Made by a program: the position numbers and the translations under genes
Assembly (NCBI GenBank): GCA_902470365.1
Contig: CABRFZ010000014.1
Location: forward strand, 1-60,744
From: an uncultured Collinsella sp.
Lineage (GTDB): Bacteria; Actinomycetota; Coriobacteriia; Coriobacteriales; Coriobacteriaceae
DNA: 60,744 bases
Direction of reading: 5' to 3'
Part shown: piece after piece, positions 46,691-54,772 of the stretch
How positions within the stretch are numbered: the stretch's first letter is position 1
Layout of the letters: each line of letters begins with the position of its first letter
The notes under the pieces: model-generated
Databases searched by the model: none
The model's input: only the letters and a program-made list of their open reading frames with translations
What the model was told of the DNA's origin: nothing

Positions 46691-46873
46691 GACAAATGGA
46701 GTCGACGCAGGTCTAAACTTCTTGACCGCCCAGTCATCTCGAAAAAGCACAGTCCAGGCAAACGCCACACACCACTCCCGCACGAGGATCCCACCAGACG
46801 CCCTTACCTTGGTAGCAAGCAACCCGGACGCACAAAGCGACCTGGGACACCACTACCAAAGAAAGGAAACACC

Positions 46874-47545
46874 ATGCCCAACAACGACATCGTCTACCTA
46901 CTTAAGTTCGCGCCCAAAGAGGCGTTCATCGAAGACCTACTGAACGGTCGTCTCTACATGAACGCGGCCGGCTACTACCAAGGCCTGCCTGGCGAGCGGG
47001 GCGATCCGCTCGAGGCGTCCATGGCCCCTGGGGTATGCCTCTACAGATATGCTTGCCTGCCCATCTACTGCATGTACACGGTCCGCGAGAACAATAATGT
47101 CGACAACACCGTGAAAATCCCGATACGCATGATCCAAGAGTTCGGGTGCGCGGACGGGTGGATCGGCATTGTGCAGTACGACAGCTTCGCGCGCCTCGCC
47201 GACAGACACATCGCCGACGACGGAAGCATCTACGCGCACGGTCCCATCTCCTATGGCGTCCCCAGGCCAAAACTGATCCGCGAGATCTTTGAGGGCATCC
47301 CGCACAACCTCGTTATCAAAACGCCCAAGTACGCATATCAGAAGGAGTATCGAATCATCGGGTCGCGACCGGTCGAATGTCGCCTTTTACCAGACGAGAA
47401 TCACCCTGGCTGCATAATCGAAAAGTACGCCCATGCAGAGCTTGACCTAAGCAGCAGCCTCTCGGACTTTACCTGGAAGGCCTCGGTGCCGAGCCTCGAA
47501 GAGGCGCAAGGCGGCCTCATGTTGAAGCTGCCGCATAGCGTATAG
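46874..47545 (+). CDS. uncharacterised protein, DUF2971-like
   Basis: The 223-aa protein begins IVYLLKFAPKEAFIEDLLNG and has RLYMNAAGYYQGLPGERGDP and, later, YAYQKEYRIIG, which resemble DUF2971-type proteins (short open-ended family with an EYR-type motif). Function unknown. AAGGAAAC gives a good ribosome-binding site at the ATG; the frame is open for 86 codons further upstream but over the divergent gene. A decayed 3' end of a second copy is at 40,577-40,630. GC content is higher than that of its neighbours. Confidence 0.65.
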   Translation: MPNNDIVYLLKFAPKEAFIEDLLNGRLYMNAAGYYQGLPGERGDPLEASMAPGVCLYRYACLPIYCMYTVRENNNVDNTVKIPIRMIQEFGCADGWIGIVQYDSFARLADRHIADDGSIYAHGPISYGVPRPKLIREIFEGIPHNLVIKTPKYAYQKEYRIIGSRPVECRLLPDENHPGCIIEKYAHAELDLSSSLSDFTWKASVPSLEEAQGGLMLKLPHSV

Positions 47546-47741
47546 CCAACGAAGCGTAGGCGGGACGCCGCCAATGGCCAACGCCCCAACAGTCAGTTAC
47601 TCCTCCCCCTCCCCAACATTCCCCAGAAAGTTCGCTGATGTTGAGCGGTGTTCCCATAAAATAAACCCCAAAAAATATGTGCGGAGTGCTGGCCTGGAGC
47701 TGTCTTCGGACCCCGTTGGTTGCTCACCGAGAGGCTCCGCT

Positions 47742-47963
47742 ATGAAACGACTCCTTTACTACCTGATCTGCGCGATCGCGTGCACGTCCATGGTCGGCGC
47801 GACGTTGCCTATGGCAGCCATTGCAGAGGCGGTTCAGCCTCAGGAGACCGCCGAGCAGCAGGCGCAAGCCGTGAGGTCAAGCTCAGCGTTGCTTTTGAAT
47901 GCAGAAAAGCGAGTCCGAACGCACCGGCGTCCGGTCCTCTTGGCAGGTCACATCTTGGGTTGA
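47742..47963 (+). pseudogene. N-terminal remnant of a secreted protein
   Basis: The frame encodes a signal peptide (MKRLLYYLICAIACTSMVGA, then AIAEA as a cleavage site) followed by about 45 residues. AGAGG is 6 nt before the ATG. After VQPQETAEQQAQAV the reading frame changes character, and a more protein-like continuation (EVKLSVAFECRKAS) lies in another frame, so this looks like the decayed start of a surface or adhesin-like protein. Confidence 0.45.
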
Positions 47964-47991
47964 TGTCCAAAAAACTAGCCCTTGCGGTCGG

Positions 47992-48810
47992 TTAAACAAG
48001 CTTCAGCAGCCTTTGATACTCTCCGGGATCACGCATACGCATAATATCCATGTATGTTCTGCTTTTTGCGACCATGATATCGTCGAACTTGGCTAGGACG
48101 TGCCCGCTCGCTCTTGTGACAACCATGCGGTCATTGCAAAAATATGAAAGGAAGGTGTCCTTGTCGGGATGATGCATCCGTCGGACGTCGAGCGCGTTCC
48201 GGAAGTCATGGTAAAGTGCGGCGTTTATGGTTTCCTCAAGTCCAGGCAGACTGTCGATGCCTTCAAAGCGGCAAGGATATACTAGAAGCAAATTTTTCGA
48301 ACGATTGATGGAGCGAAGAAGTCCTCGGGCCTCACGGTCTTCTTCGCTCAATTGTTTATCACTCTCAGTTTTTAGAAGCTCGTCAAGCTTGGCGAGGCTG
48401 TAATCCCTGAGAATCGCATGCAGGCGTAAGCCTCTCTGTTCTTTTGCATAACTTATGCCAGGTTGTCTAAAAGTAATTCCGCGTTCTGAAACTCGCCTTG
48501 ACGAAGTGAGGCTTACGGCGCGCATCATGGATTTTCCGAAGATGAGCTTGAAATCTAACTGATACGCGTCTGATACCGCATCACACTCCCCATTTGCCTC
48601 GGATACGGGCGCATGAAACTCCGCACCTCTGGTCAGTTCCTTGAAAGCGTTAGAGTGGTTGATGAGCTCGCGCGTCCATTCCTCGTATGTATATAACGGA
48701 CGCCCAGAATAGTCTTGTATGAGGTCCTTAACAAACAATTCTGGGGTAATCATTGCGGATTTAAGTCTCTCGGCTCCGGGAACGGCTTCAATAAGCCTCT
48801 TATCTATCAC
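47992..48810 (-). CDS. uncharacterised 272-aa protein
   Basis: The GTG start is preceded by GGAGGAGG, so the gene is likely real. The protein is soluble and charged, with the segments DLIQDYSGRPLYTYEEWTRE, AYQLDFKLIFGKSMMRAVSL, LLRSINRSKNLLLVYPCRFE, and FLSYFCNDRMVVTRASGHVL. I see no membrane helix, signal or known catalytic motif. The DFK dipeptide after a hydrophobic strand, with an earlier acidic stretch, faintly recalls nuclease cores, but this is not enough to assign one. Its place among defence-type genes is the only functional hint. Confidence 0.6.
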   Translation of the reverse strand: MIDKRLIEAVPGAERLKSAMITPELFVKDLIQDYSGRPLYTYEEWTRELINHSNAFKELTRGAEFHAPVSEANGECDAVSDAYQLDFKLIFGKSMMRAVSLTSSRRVSERGITFRQPGISYAKEQRGLRLHAILRDYSLAKLDELLKTESDKQLSEEDREARGLLRSINRSKNLLLVYPCRFEGIDSLPGLEETINAALYHDFRNALDVRRMHHPDKDTFLSYFCNDRMVVTRASGHVLAKFDDIMVAKSRTYMDIMRMRDPGEYQRLLKLV

Positions 48811-49375
48811 TGTGGCCTCCTCCTTGCGGTAGTTTTGCGGATGTTGACGGAAGCCGTTCCAGCAGGGTACGCCAAAGTTGGCCCGAGCGAGCGGCCCGTC
48901 CTGGCTCGGAAGGGTCCGTGCCTTCGCCTAGAATACGCCCACCATGTCGCGACCAGGCCGCTTTCGGGGCTATCCTGGCCGTCTCCACGGCATCCTCGCG
49001 CTACTTCTCGGAGAGGAAGATGGCCGAGATGCACGACGCGGCGCTCCGGAGGGGTACGTCGGGCTGTCACAACTGGGCCGAGCCGGAAAAGACCACCAGG
49101 AAGATGGTCAAATCCGGCCTTGAGCTTGCCGACAGAATGGAGTCGGCCTAGGATATCGATAGATTTCGGATCCTGGGCACGGGGGCCAAAGAGTCCATTA
49201 CACCAACTTTCGCGATACTACCGTTCTTGTCATATCATTCTAATGTTCGGCACGAGTTTCAGAAGCATAGTTCCGCGAGGGTGTGAAGGCACATCAATTA
49301 TTACCCGGTGACCGGAATTGGCCGATATCGATTAAGTATTTATGGCTATGAATAATCCAGCGCTAAAGCCATCGT
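48811..49375. other. 565-bp region with a protein-coding fragment of unknown origin
   Basis: The plus-strand frame ending at 49,151 (AAFGAILAVSTASSRYFSER, KMAEMHDAALRR, TTRKMVKSGLELADRMESA) looks like the C-terminal end of a real GC-rich protein without a proper start. It may be a transposon or mobile-gene remnant. The remaining bases from 49,152 to 49,375 show no gene or structure that I can support. Confidence 0.35.
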
Positions 49376-50830
49376 TTACCGAGCACTCAAGCGTTTAATC
49401 TTCCTGTAAATCTTAGCCTCATCAGGGGTAATCGGATCATTTGGAAACGCCTTTTGGGCTCTCGCTGCGTAGGAAAGAAAGTTCCCGTAGCGGAAAAATG
49501 CAGAAGAGTCAGCGTCAGCCGATGGGCATAACCTTCTTCCCCTAATACCAAGCGGTGAATAATGTTGATACAGAGCGGAGACGCGCTTTTTTGATGCGTG
49601 CCTTCCCTCCCCCTGATTAGAACGCCCAATCGCAGTGGCCGCCTCACGGAGACGCTTGTGGTACCTTCCAACCGTAGACTGTCGAAGTCTTACAACGCGC
49701 CCGTCAAAGTCAAACCCCAGGAAACTGACTTTCTGCGCCGGATGTACACCGGAGTACGGATAGACCTTACCCGCACGAACGCTTTCAAAATCAAGCTGAG
49801 CAACTCCGTCGCTATCAACCCGGAACGCCTTGGTTTTCTCAGGCTGCAGTTTAACGGAATCAACATCGGCCATTAGATTGATGGCCTCTACAAGTGCATC
49901 AAAGCCAGACTTTGGAACGGCAACAATAAAGTCATCGCAATAACGAAGATACAAGCCACCAACCCGTTCAACAGCAAGCCGGACTTTCATGTCGATATCG
50001 GCCATATAAATGTTAGCGAGCACTCCGCTTGCGGCAAGACCCTGAGGAATTCCCAGCCCAATACCCGTTCGCTTCCACGGTCTTGTAATGACCTTACTTT
50101 TATTTGCAAGAAACTCAGACTTTGGCAAGATAACATCCAGCTTATTAAGTTCGCGAATAGACTTGAACCGAAGCTCGATAGCTACTTCGCTGATCATTTT
50201 CTCCCGAGTAGGATCGATTGATGGCCATGGCAATTCATGTCGAGCAGCCAAATCAGCAATAGGCCAGCACGAATAGCGGAGGATATTTTTAATGACTTGA
50301 TAGTGATCGTCCGGCAAGCGTCCGCTGGGAAACAACGAACGCAACGACGTCATTAGATGAACATGATTTAAGTTGTCGAAGAAGCTCTCGAAATCACCTG
50401 TAAGCACAAACGCCGAATCTTGCTCGCGTATATAATCGAAGGCCTTTTTAGCTGAGGAAATATTGCTGGCAGCGGTTACGGCGCTGTCTGATGAAAGCGA
50501 GGAGCGGTACGCTACGGCAACCTCATTAAACTCTTCGGCAATGGCCCTCTTGTTATATAAGTCCGACCACAGATAAGAATAGTACTGGAAGACGCGGTGA
50601 TCGAAATGCGAGGCATAAGCGATATTGCGAACTTTGCAGCTTCTCTTACCTCCACGATACCGAACGGCGATGATCTCGTTGGAAATTAGAGGATAGAACG
50701 CGTGATGGGAAACGTACCCTGGATCTAAGATCTTGTCTTGGACATCGGCAAAAGACACCCTATGATCGAAATGGGCATAAGAGCTTTTGGAACTATATCG
50801 AGGAATACGAGCGATGTCGAACTCGGTCAA
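49376..50830 (-). CDS. stand-alone reverse transcriptase (UG/Abi-like, DRT candidate)
   Basis: The 484-aa protein has a complete RT core: TGDFESFFDNL with Asp146 (motif A), GIGLGIPQGLAASGVLANIY at 256-275 (motif B), RYCDDF with Asp299-Asp300 (motif C), LQPEKTKAF (motif D) and VSFLGFDF (motif E). It lacks maturase/HNH domains of group II introns and the VTG-type end of retron RTs. The layout fits the UG/Abi-like RTs of defence-associated (DRT) systems, most like single-protein types such as DRT2, but I cannot assign a class. It starts at a TTG behind GGGGGT. The 5' region has hairpins. Confidence 0.85.
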   Translation of the reverse strand: MTEFDIARIPRYSSKSSYAHFDHRVSFADVQDKILDPGYVSHHAFYPLISNEIIAVRYRGGKRSCKVRNIAYASHFDHRVFQYYSYLWSDLYNKRAIAEEFNEVAVAYRSSLSSDSAVTAASNISSAKKAFDYIREQDSAFVLTGDFESFFDNLNHVHLMTSLRSLFPSGRLPDDHYQVIKNILRYSCWPIADLAARHELPWPSIDPTREKMISEVAIELRFKSIRELNKLDVILPKSEFLANKSKVITRPWKRTGIGLGIPQGLAASGVLANIYMADIDMKVRLAVERVGGLYLRYCDDFIVAVPKSGFDALVEAINLMADVDSVKLQPEKTKAFRVDSDGVAQLDFESVRAGKVYPYSGVHPAQKVSFLGFDFDGRVVRLRQSTVGRYHKRLREAATAIGRSNQGEGRHASKKRVSALYQHYSPLGIRGRRLCPSADADSSAFFRYGNFLSYAARAQKAFPNDPITPDEAKIYRKIKRLSAR

Positions 50831-50850
50831 AATACCCCCAAATAAATCAA

Positions 50851-50893
50851 CCTGTCCGGATCAACGAGCGGCGGCTAACCCTCCCCGGACAGG
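50851..50893 (-). ncRNA. hairpin directly upstream of the reverse transcriptase; candidate ncRNA part
   Basis: CCTGTCCGG (50,851-50,859) pairs exactly with 50,885-50,893, 20 nt before the RT start codon. A second perfect hairpin, CCCATCGC/GCGATGGG at 51,093-51,114, lies further upstream in the same 437-nt space. In some DRT systems the RT copies a structured RNA encoded just upstream. Whether one is made here is not shown. Confidence 0.4.
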
Positions 50894-50945
50894 CTAATCA
50901 AAGGTGCAGCAAGTGCAACCAACGCTTTCGCGGCCGCCTAGAACA

Positions 50946-51170
50946 ATGATTGCCTATGTCATACTAGACGAAAGCGAGGAATTGGTACTTATGACCATCG
51001 AGGCTCTTATCCAGCTAGCCGCAGGCAACGCTGGTGTCAATGTGGCGAACGTCGGAATTTCGTCGTTTGCTATATTGACGGCAGTAGCGTACCCCATCGC
51101 CAGTTCGCGATGGGCAGGAAACTTTATTCCCTTTTCAGTCAACGCTATACAGCAAAAAGGCCAGTTTTAG
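50946..51170 (+). CDS. possible small ORF divergent from the RT gene
   Basis: A 74-codon frame (starting MIAYVILDESEELVLMTIEA) has a hydrophobic middle and no recognisable homologue. There is no convincing ribosome-binding site, and the opposite strand is open over the same stretch, so it may be chance within a structured RNA region. Confidence 0.2.
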   Translation: MIAYVILDESEELVLMTIEALIQLAAGNAGVNVANVGISSFAILTAVAYPIASSRWAGNFIPFSVNAIQQKGQF

Positions 51171-51267
51171 CAAGCACTCAATTGCAGGACAAGGACCTGC
51201 GTATCCCTAACAACATGTGAATTGGAATAGGAACGCCAATAGCAGGCGCGCTCCATCCCGCCGACAA

Positions 51268-51985
51268 TCACCCCTCCCCGTCCATGGCCGTCCAGCTCAC
51301 GGGCCCAATGCCCGGAAGAGACGTTAGACAAGAGGGGCAGGCAACCTGATAGTTCCCGTTATTTGTCCTGCGCTGCATAGAAGCGGAGACATATACCGCT
51401 TTGCGGGCGCGAGCGACACCGACGTACAGCAGGTCCATTTCCTCAATAAGCCCGTTTGGCATTTTCTTCGCATCCACAATCCGGCATCCACGCGGAGAAC
51501 GCGAGGACATACCAGCACTTTCGCACCGAGAGCAAATCGCTCCAGGCCAATCGGAACGCGTATCGCCCGGAATGAAAACAATATCCCACTCGAGCCCCTT
51601 AGCGGAGTGAACGGTCATTATCGAGATGTCTGCACCAAGGTAATCAGAGAAAAGCCGCAGGGAGCCCTCGGAAAAGACGCCAACGAAATAGTCGAAGCAC
51701 TCCGACGGCCCATGGCGAAACAGCTTATCGCAAGGTGCTTCCGCAACGCCCCAATAAACATGACATAGGACCACCCCTACTCGAATCTTCTGGAGCCATG
51801 TGACAGTAAAGATACATGCAAGAAGAAAATCACTCGCTTTTATGCCAGTTTCCAATTCAGATGCTGGTTTTGACAGGGTATTTCTTACATCAGAATCACT
51901 TGATTGGATGCCAGCGCAACGGTGGTCTTCAGGTGGCGTTAGGAAACTTTAGCAGCATGTCTAAATCATATTGTCGATAACCTTT
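51268..51985 (-). pseudogene. C-terminal remnant of a UvrD-like helicase
   Basis: Motif V (ISIMTVHSAKGLEWDIVFIP) and motif VI (MDLLYVGVARARKAVYV) of superfamily 1 helicases are intact, followed by a Cys-x2-Cys tail (CPSCLTSLPG). Upstream, GYRQYDLDMLLKF and, one frame over from about 51,946, FLTPPEDHRCAGIQSSDSD fit the conserved segment before motif V, so there is at least one frameshift. Motifs I-IV are absent. The 5' side ends near the IS256 remnant. It may be what is left of a two-gene defence system. Confidence 0.75.
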
Positions 51986-52045
51986 GTTTGCCCACGGCAA
52001 AGAGTACATGCGGCAACGTCACATAGTCATGGCCGTTCCATAAAG

Positions 52046-52079
52046 CAAAAGGTGCTGGGGCTTTCAAAGCCCCAGCACC
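52046..52079 (-). terminator. strong rho-independent terminator
   Basis: GGTGCTGGGGCTTT (52,051-52,064) pairs exactly with 52,066-52,079 on a 1-nt nominal loop, and TTTTGC follows on the minus strand. It separates the polysaccharide operon and the IS256 remnant from the island. Confidence 0.85.
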
Positions 52080-52081
52080 TA

Positions 52082-52330
52082 ACCGGCCGGCCCCGACAAA
52101 ATCAGACGCACTCTCGTCTACCAGCGCGCTGAGCGTCTCCTCGATGGTCTTTCTCACCAGATTCTATATGTCCTTGCGCAGCGACTCCTCGTCGACTTAT
52201 ACGATGTTCGCAGACACGACCCGTGTCCCTTCGTCAATGATTTGTTGTTTAGCCGCTAGAAATCATATGACGGGGCGCAGGCCGTGTTCGCCATGCGGAT
52301 GTCAGTTTGTGAAAGAAATTACGTGTCACC
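52082..52330 (-). mobile_element. IS256-family left-end remnant with broken transposase start
   Basis: Reading leftward from GGTGACACGTAATTTCTTTC at 52,330, the sequence matches the left end of the element at 43,939. It runs into a transposase N-terminus that contains two stop codons (ANIV-stop-VDEESLRKDI-stop-NLVRKTIEETLSALVDESA). The match ends near 52,085 at GAGR. It is dead and marks the island's right edge. Confidence 0.75.
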
Positions 52331-52351
52331 ATGCAAAGGCACATGCTTCAA

Positions 52352-53776
52352 TTAGGCTCTTTGCCCAACCATTCTATTTTTCCACCAATCAAGACCGCTG
52401 TAGATAGCCTGTACATATCCAAGCCCGGTACGTTTTAGAACATATTGTGGCCAATGCCAATTGTTGTAGCAGAGCTGCGGAATTGCCTGGCCAACTACAA
52501 GACCCCAGGCTCCCCAGCTAAAGGCGCCACACAAAACGCAACTTACGCAGATTCCAGCAGCAGTTGATACCAAATACGCTTTGAAGTACGGAATCTCGTT
52601 CATGCTAACAATAATGTTGCAAAACAGAGAGTGCTGATTAAGCAGGAAGTAATAGAGGGCAATACCCAGGAACAAAACTGGATCGCAAATGAAATCATGC
52701 TTGAAAAGCGTGAGTATCGGCAGGCATACCGTTACAAGAACTGTAGCGACAATATACATGCATACATAGCAGGAAATACCGCGTTCGACCACCGCCTTCT
52801 GAGTCTGCTTGTCATCCCTGACATAGGCAGACTGGAAGGTGGGAAAGCATGAACGTAAATAGGCGCTTGAAATCTGGTGGATCGCCGTCGCGAACTGCAA
52901 CATGACGGAATACGTACCAGTTTGTTCAAGCCCTAGGAAAGCCGAGCAAAGCAGCGATGTTGCCTGCGTGGCGCCATACCAGGCTAGAGATACGACACCA
53001 TCACGCCACGCCACAAACGAAACCGTCTTTAGAACGTCAAGCATTTCGTCCTTAGCAACAGCTGCGGCATCGGATTTAATCCCCTCTTCGACGTCATGAT
53101 GGCTCCGAAATGTCCTAATCGCAAATAACCTCAGCAAAGTGCTGTAAGCCAAGAAGCCGAGTGCGGCAGCGAGAAGGCTCAAGCCACAAAACAGAAGGAC
53201 CGCCGTAATAGCAAGCTGCCCAATCCTGGCAAGCGTTTTAGCCCTGTTCTCACCGGCAACGTCTCCAAGCCCACGGAGAAACGTGAGACAGTAAAGAAAA
53301 TACAAGTTAGTGAAAATGGAAACGACAAACACAATCCATGCAGGCAACGAACCCTCAATTAAAAAAGAATCAGTGACATAAGAAACGTAGAAAGTTCCCA
53401 ACGTTGCCGCAACAAATAACGCGATGAGACCCAAGACAGCGTATATCGTTTTAGACGTATCAAGAACGACGCGCATCAAGTGCCAGTCAACTTCTCCATC
53501 AACAGAAGAATAGTCGCAGCCTTGTTTGGTCAGTTTCTTTGCCCCGCTCAGGCAATAAAGAATGTTGCGGGACAAGGTAGAAGTAAAACCGAATTCAAGC
53601 AGCTGCGCAAAACCCGAAATGGCTACGAACACGTACCAGAGACCGATTTGAGCACTCGATAAAAAAGATAGGAGTAGCGGCAAGAGCAAAAAGTTACTGC
53701 CCATAGACGCGATCGTGCCGACATAATTCCAAATCACATCTCTTTTGGAGACGGTCACTTTCTTGCTTTCGGCCAT
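52352..53776 (-). CDS. Wzx-like polysaccharide flippase
   Basis: This 474-aa integral membrane protein resembles Wzx/MATE-fold translocases that flip lipid-linked repeat units. It has about 12-14 hydrophobic segments from NYVGTIASMGSNFLLLPLLL onward, and the N-terminal GLWYVFVAISGFAQLLEFGF is typical of the family. It is the last gene of the leftward cluster, adjoining the GT4 gene without a gap, and a strong terminator lies about 270 nt downstream. Confidence 0.88.
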   Translation of the reverse strand: MAESKKVTVSKRDVIWNYVGTIASMGSNFLLLPLLLSFLSSAQIGLWYVFVAISGFAQLLEFGFTSTLSRNILYCLSGAKKLTKQGCDYSSVDGEVDWHLMRVVLDTSKTIYAVLGLIALFVAATLGTFYVSYVTDSFLIEGSLPAWIVFVVSIFTNLYFLYCLTFLRGLGDVAGENRAKTLARIGQLAITAVLLFCGLSLLAAALGFLAYSTLLRLFAIRTFRSHHDVEEGIKSDAAAVAKDEMLDVLKTVSFVAWRDGVVSLAWYGATQATSLLCSAFLGLEQTGTYSVMLQFATAIHQISSAYLRSCFPTFQSAYVRDDKQTQKAVVERGISCYVCMYIVATVLVTVCLPILTLFKHDFICDPVLFLGIALYYFLLNQHSLFCNIIVSMNEIPYFKAYLVSTAAGICVSCVLCGAFSWGAWGLVVGQAIPQLCYNNWHWPQYVLKRTGLGYVQAIYSGLDWWKNRMVGQRA

Positions 53777-54772
53777 TTACCCTAATACCTCCGCACAGTA
53801 ATTTCGTAGCGTCTCGGCCGTTTTGGTCCAGCTACATTCATCAAAATCGATGGAATCAAACAGCCGCTTGGAGTTAGGAGCTCGAAGCAATCCCTCGATC
53901 TTATCGGCAACCTCGATCGGGTCCTCGCAGTTTTTCACGACATCGGATCCCTGAATCGACATCACTTCGGCAATTCCGCAGTTAGTCGAAAGAAGGAGCG
54001 AGCATCCGGCCTCAATCGCATCAAGGGCAGAGAGACCAAAGGACTCATGCCTAGAATTCATAACGAATACCGAGCATTCTCGAAGCTCGTTCACAAACTG
54101 ATCGGAGGCAACTTGACCCCTATATTCACCTTCAGCCGAGGTCATGAGATTATCTAAGGAAGAGTTATCAGAGTACCGTCGCCCGTACACCCTTAAAGAG
54201 CAATCGACACCACGATCTCTGAGAATTGAGACGGCCTTCGCGACTATTTCGTTGGCCTTAATTGGACGGGTGCCCCCGCTAACAGCAACGATATTTTCAC
54301 GTTGGCCTTCGAAGCCGCATTGTTTAAACCTTTTGACCCCAAGGCAAACGTGCTTAACCTTATCGGAGCATTCAGGTAGCTGTTTCTTAACAAAGTTCTC
54401 CTGAAGGAAAGAATTCGCAACGATCAAATCTGCAGTACGCAAATGCTTAATGATTGCCTTGACGGTTCTATCGCTATAACCGAGCCCGTTGATCTCATTC
54501 TCAAAAGGGACGTACCCATGATTAAAGCAAATGACAGGTTTGCCGAAGGCAGAGAGCAGCCGATGTGCAATGATGTCAGTCCAACCAGCTCCGCAAGAGA
54601 TAATCACATCGCTCTCAAGGCCCTTGAAAATAGCCTCAAATAGCTTAAGGATTTTACTTTTAGAATATAGCGGCCGTATCGAATCGCAAGAAGGCCAATA
54701 CTCCACTAAAGATTTATGAACATTAGTAGGTCCAGTATTACCTGTAACTTCACCAATTAGAAGAATCTTCAT
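53777..54772 (-). CDS. GT4-family glycosyltransferase
   Basis: The 331-aa enzyme has a GT-B fold: MKILLIGEVTGNTGPTNVHK at the start, CFNHGYVPFENE, AVSGGTRPIKANEIVAKAV at the second Rossmann domain, and NSRHESFGLSALDAIEAG, the E-x7-E donor-sugar motif. Donor and acceptor are unknown. It probably adds one sugar to the lipid-linked repeat unit. It overlaps the upstream gene by 4 nt. Confidence 0.87.
   Translation of the reverse strand: MKILLIGEVTGNTGPTNVHKSLVEYWPSCDSIRPLYSKSKILKLFEAIFKGLESDVIISCGAGWTDIIAHRLLSAFGKPVICFNHGYVPFENEINGLGYSDRTVKAIIKHLRTADLIVANSFLQENFVKKQLPECSDKVKHVCLGVKRFKQCGFEGQRENIVAVSGGTRPIKANEIVAKAVSILRDRGVDCSLRVYGRRYSDNSSLDNLMTSAEGEYRGQVASDQFVNELRECSVFVMNSRHESFGLSALDAIEAGCSLLLSTNCGIAEVMSIQGSDVVKNCEDPIEVADKIEGLLRAPNSKRLFDSIDFDECSWTKTAETLRNYCAEVLG

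Noticed and set aside
46616..46873. Upstream extension of the DUF2971-like gene
   Set aside because: It overlaps the divergent gene, has poor coding character, and a good ribosome-binding site supports the ATG at 46,874.
49376..50830. Retron or group II intron reverse transcriptase
   Set aside because: No maturase or HNH region, no intron boundary structure, and no retron-type VTG or msr/msd layout could be seen. The single-domain RT in a defence island fits the UG/Abi-like group better.
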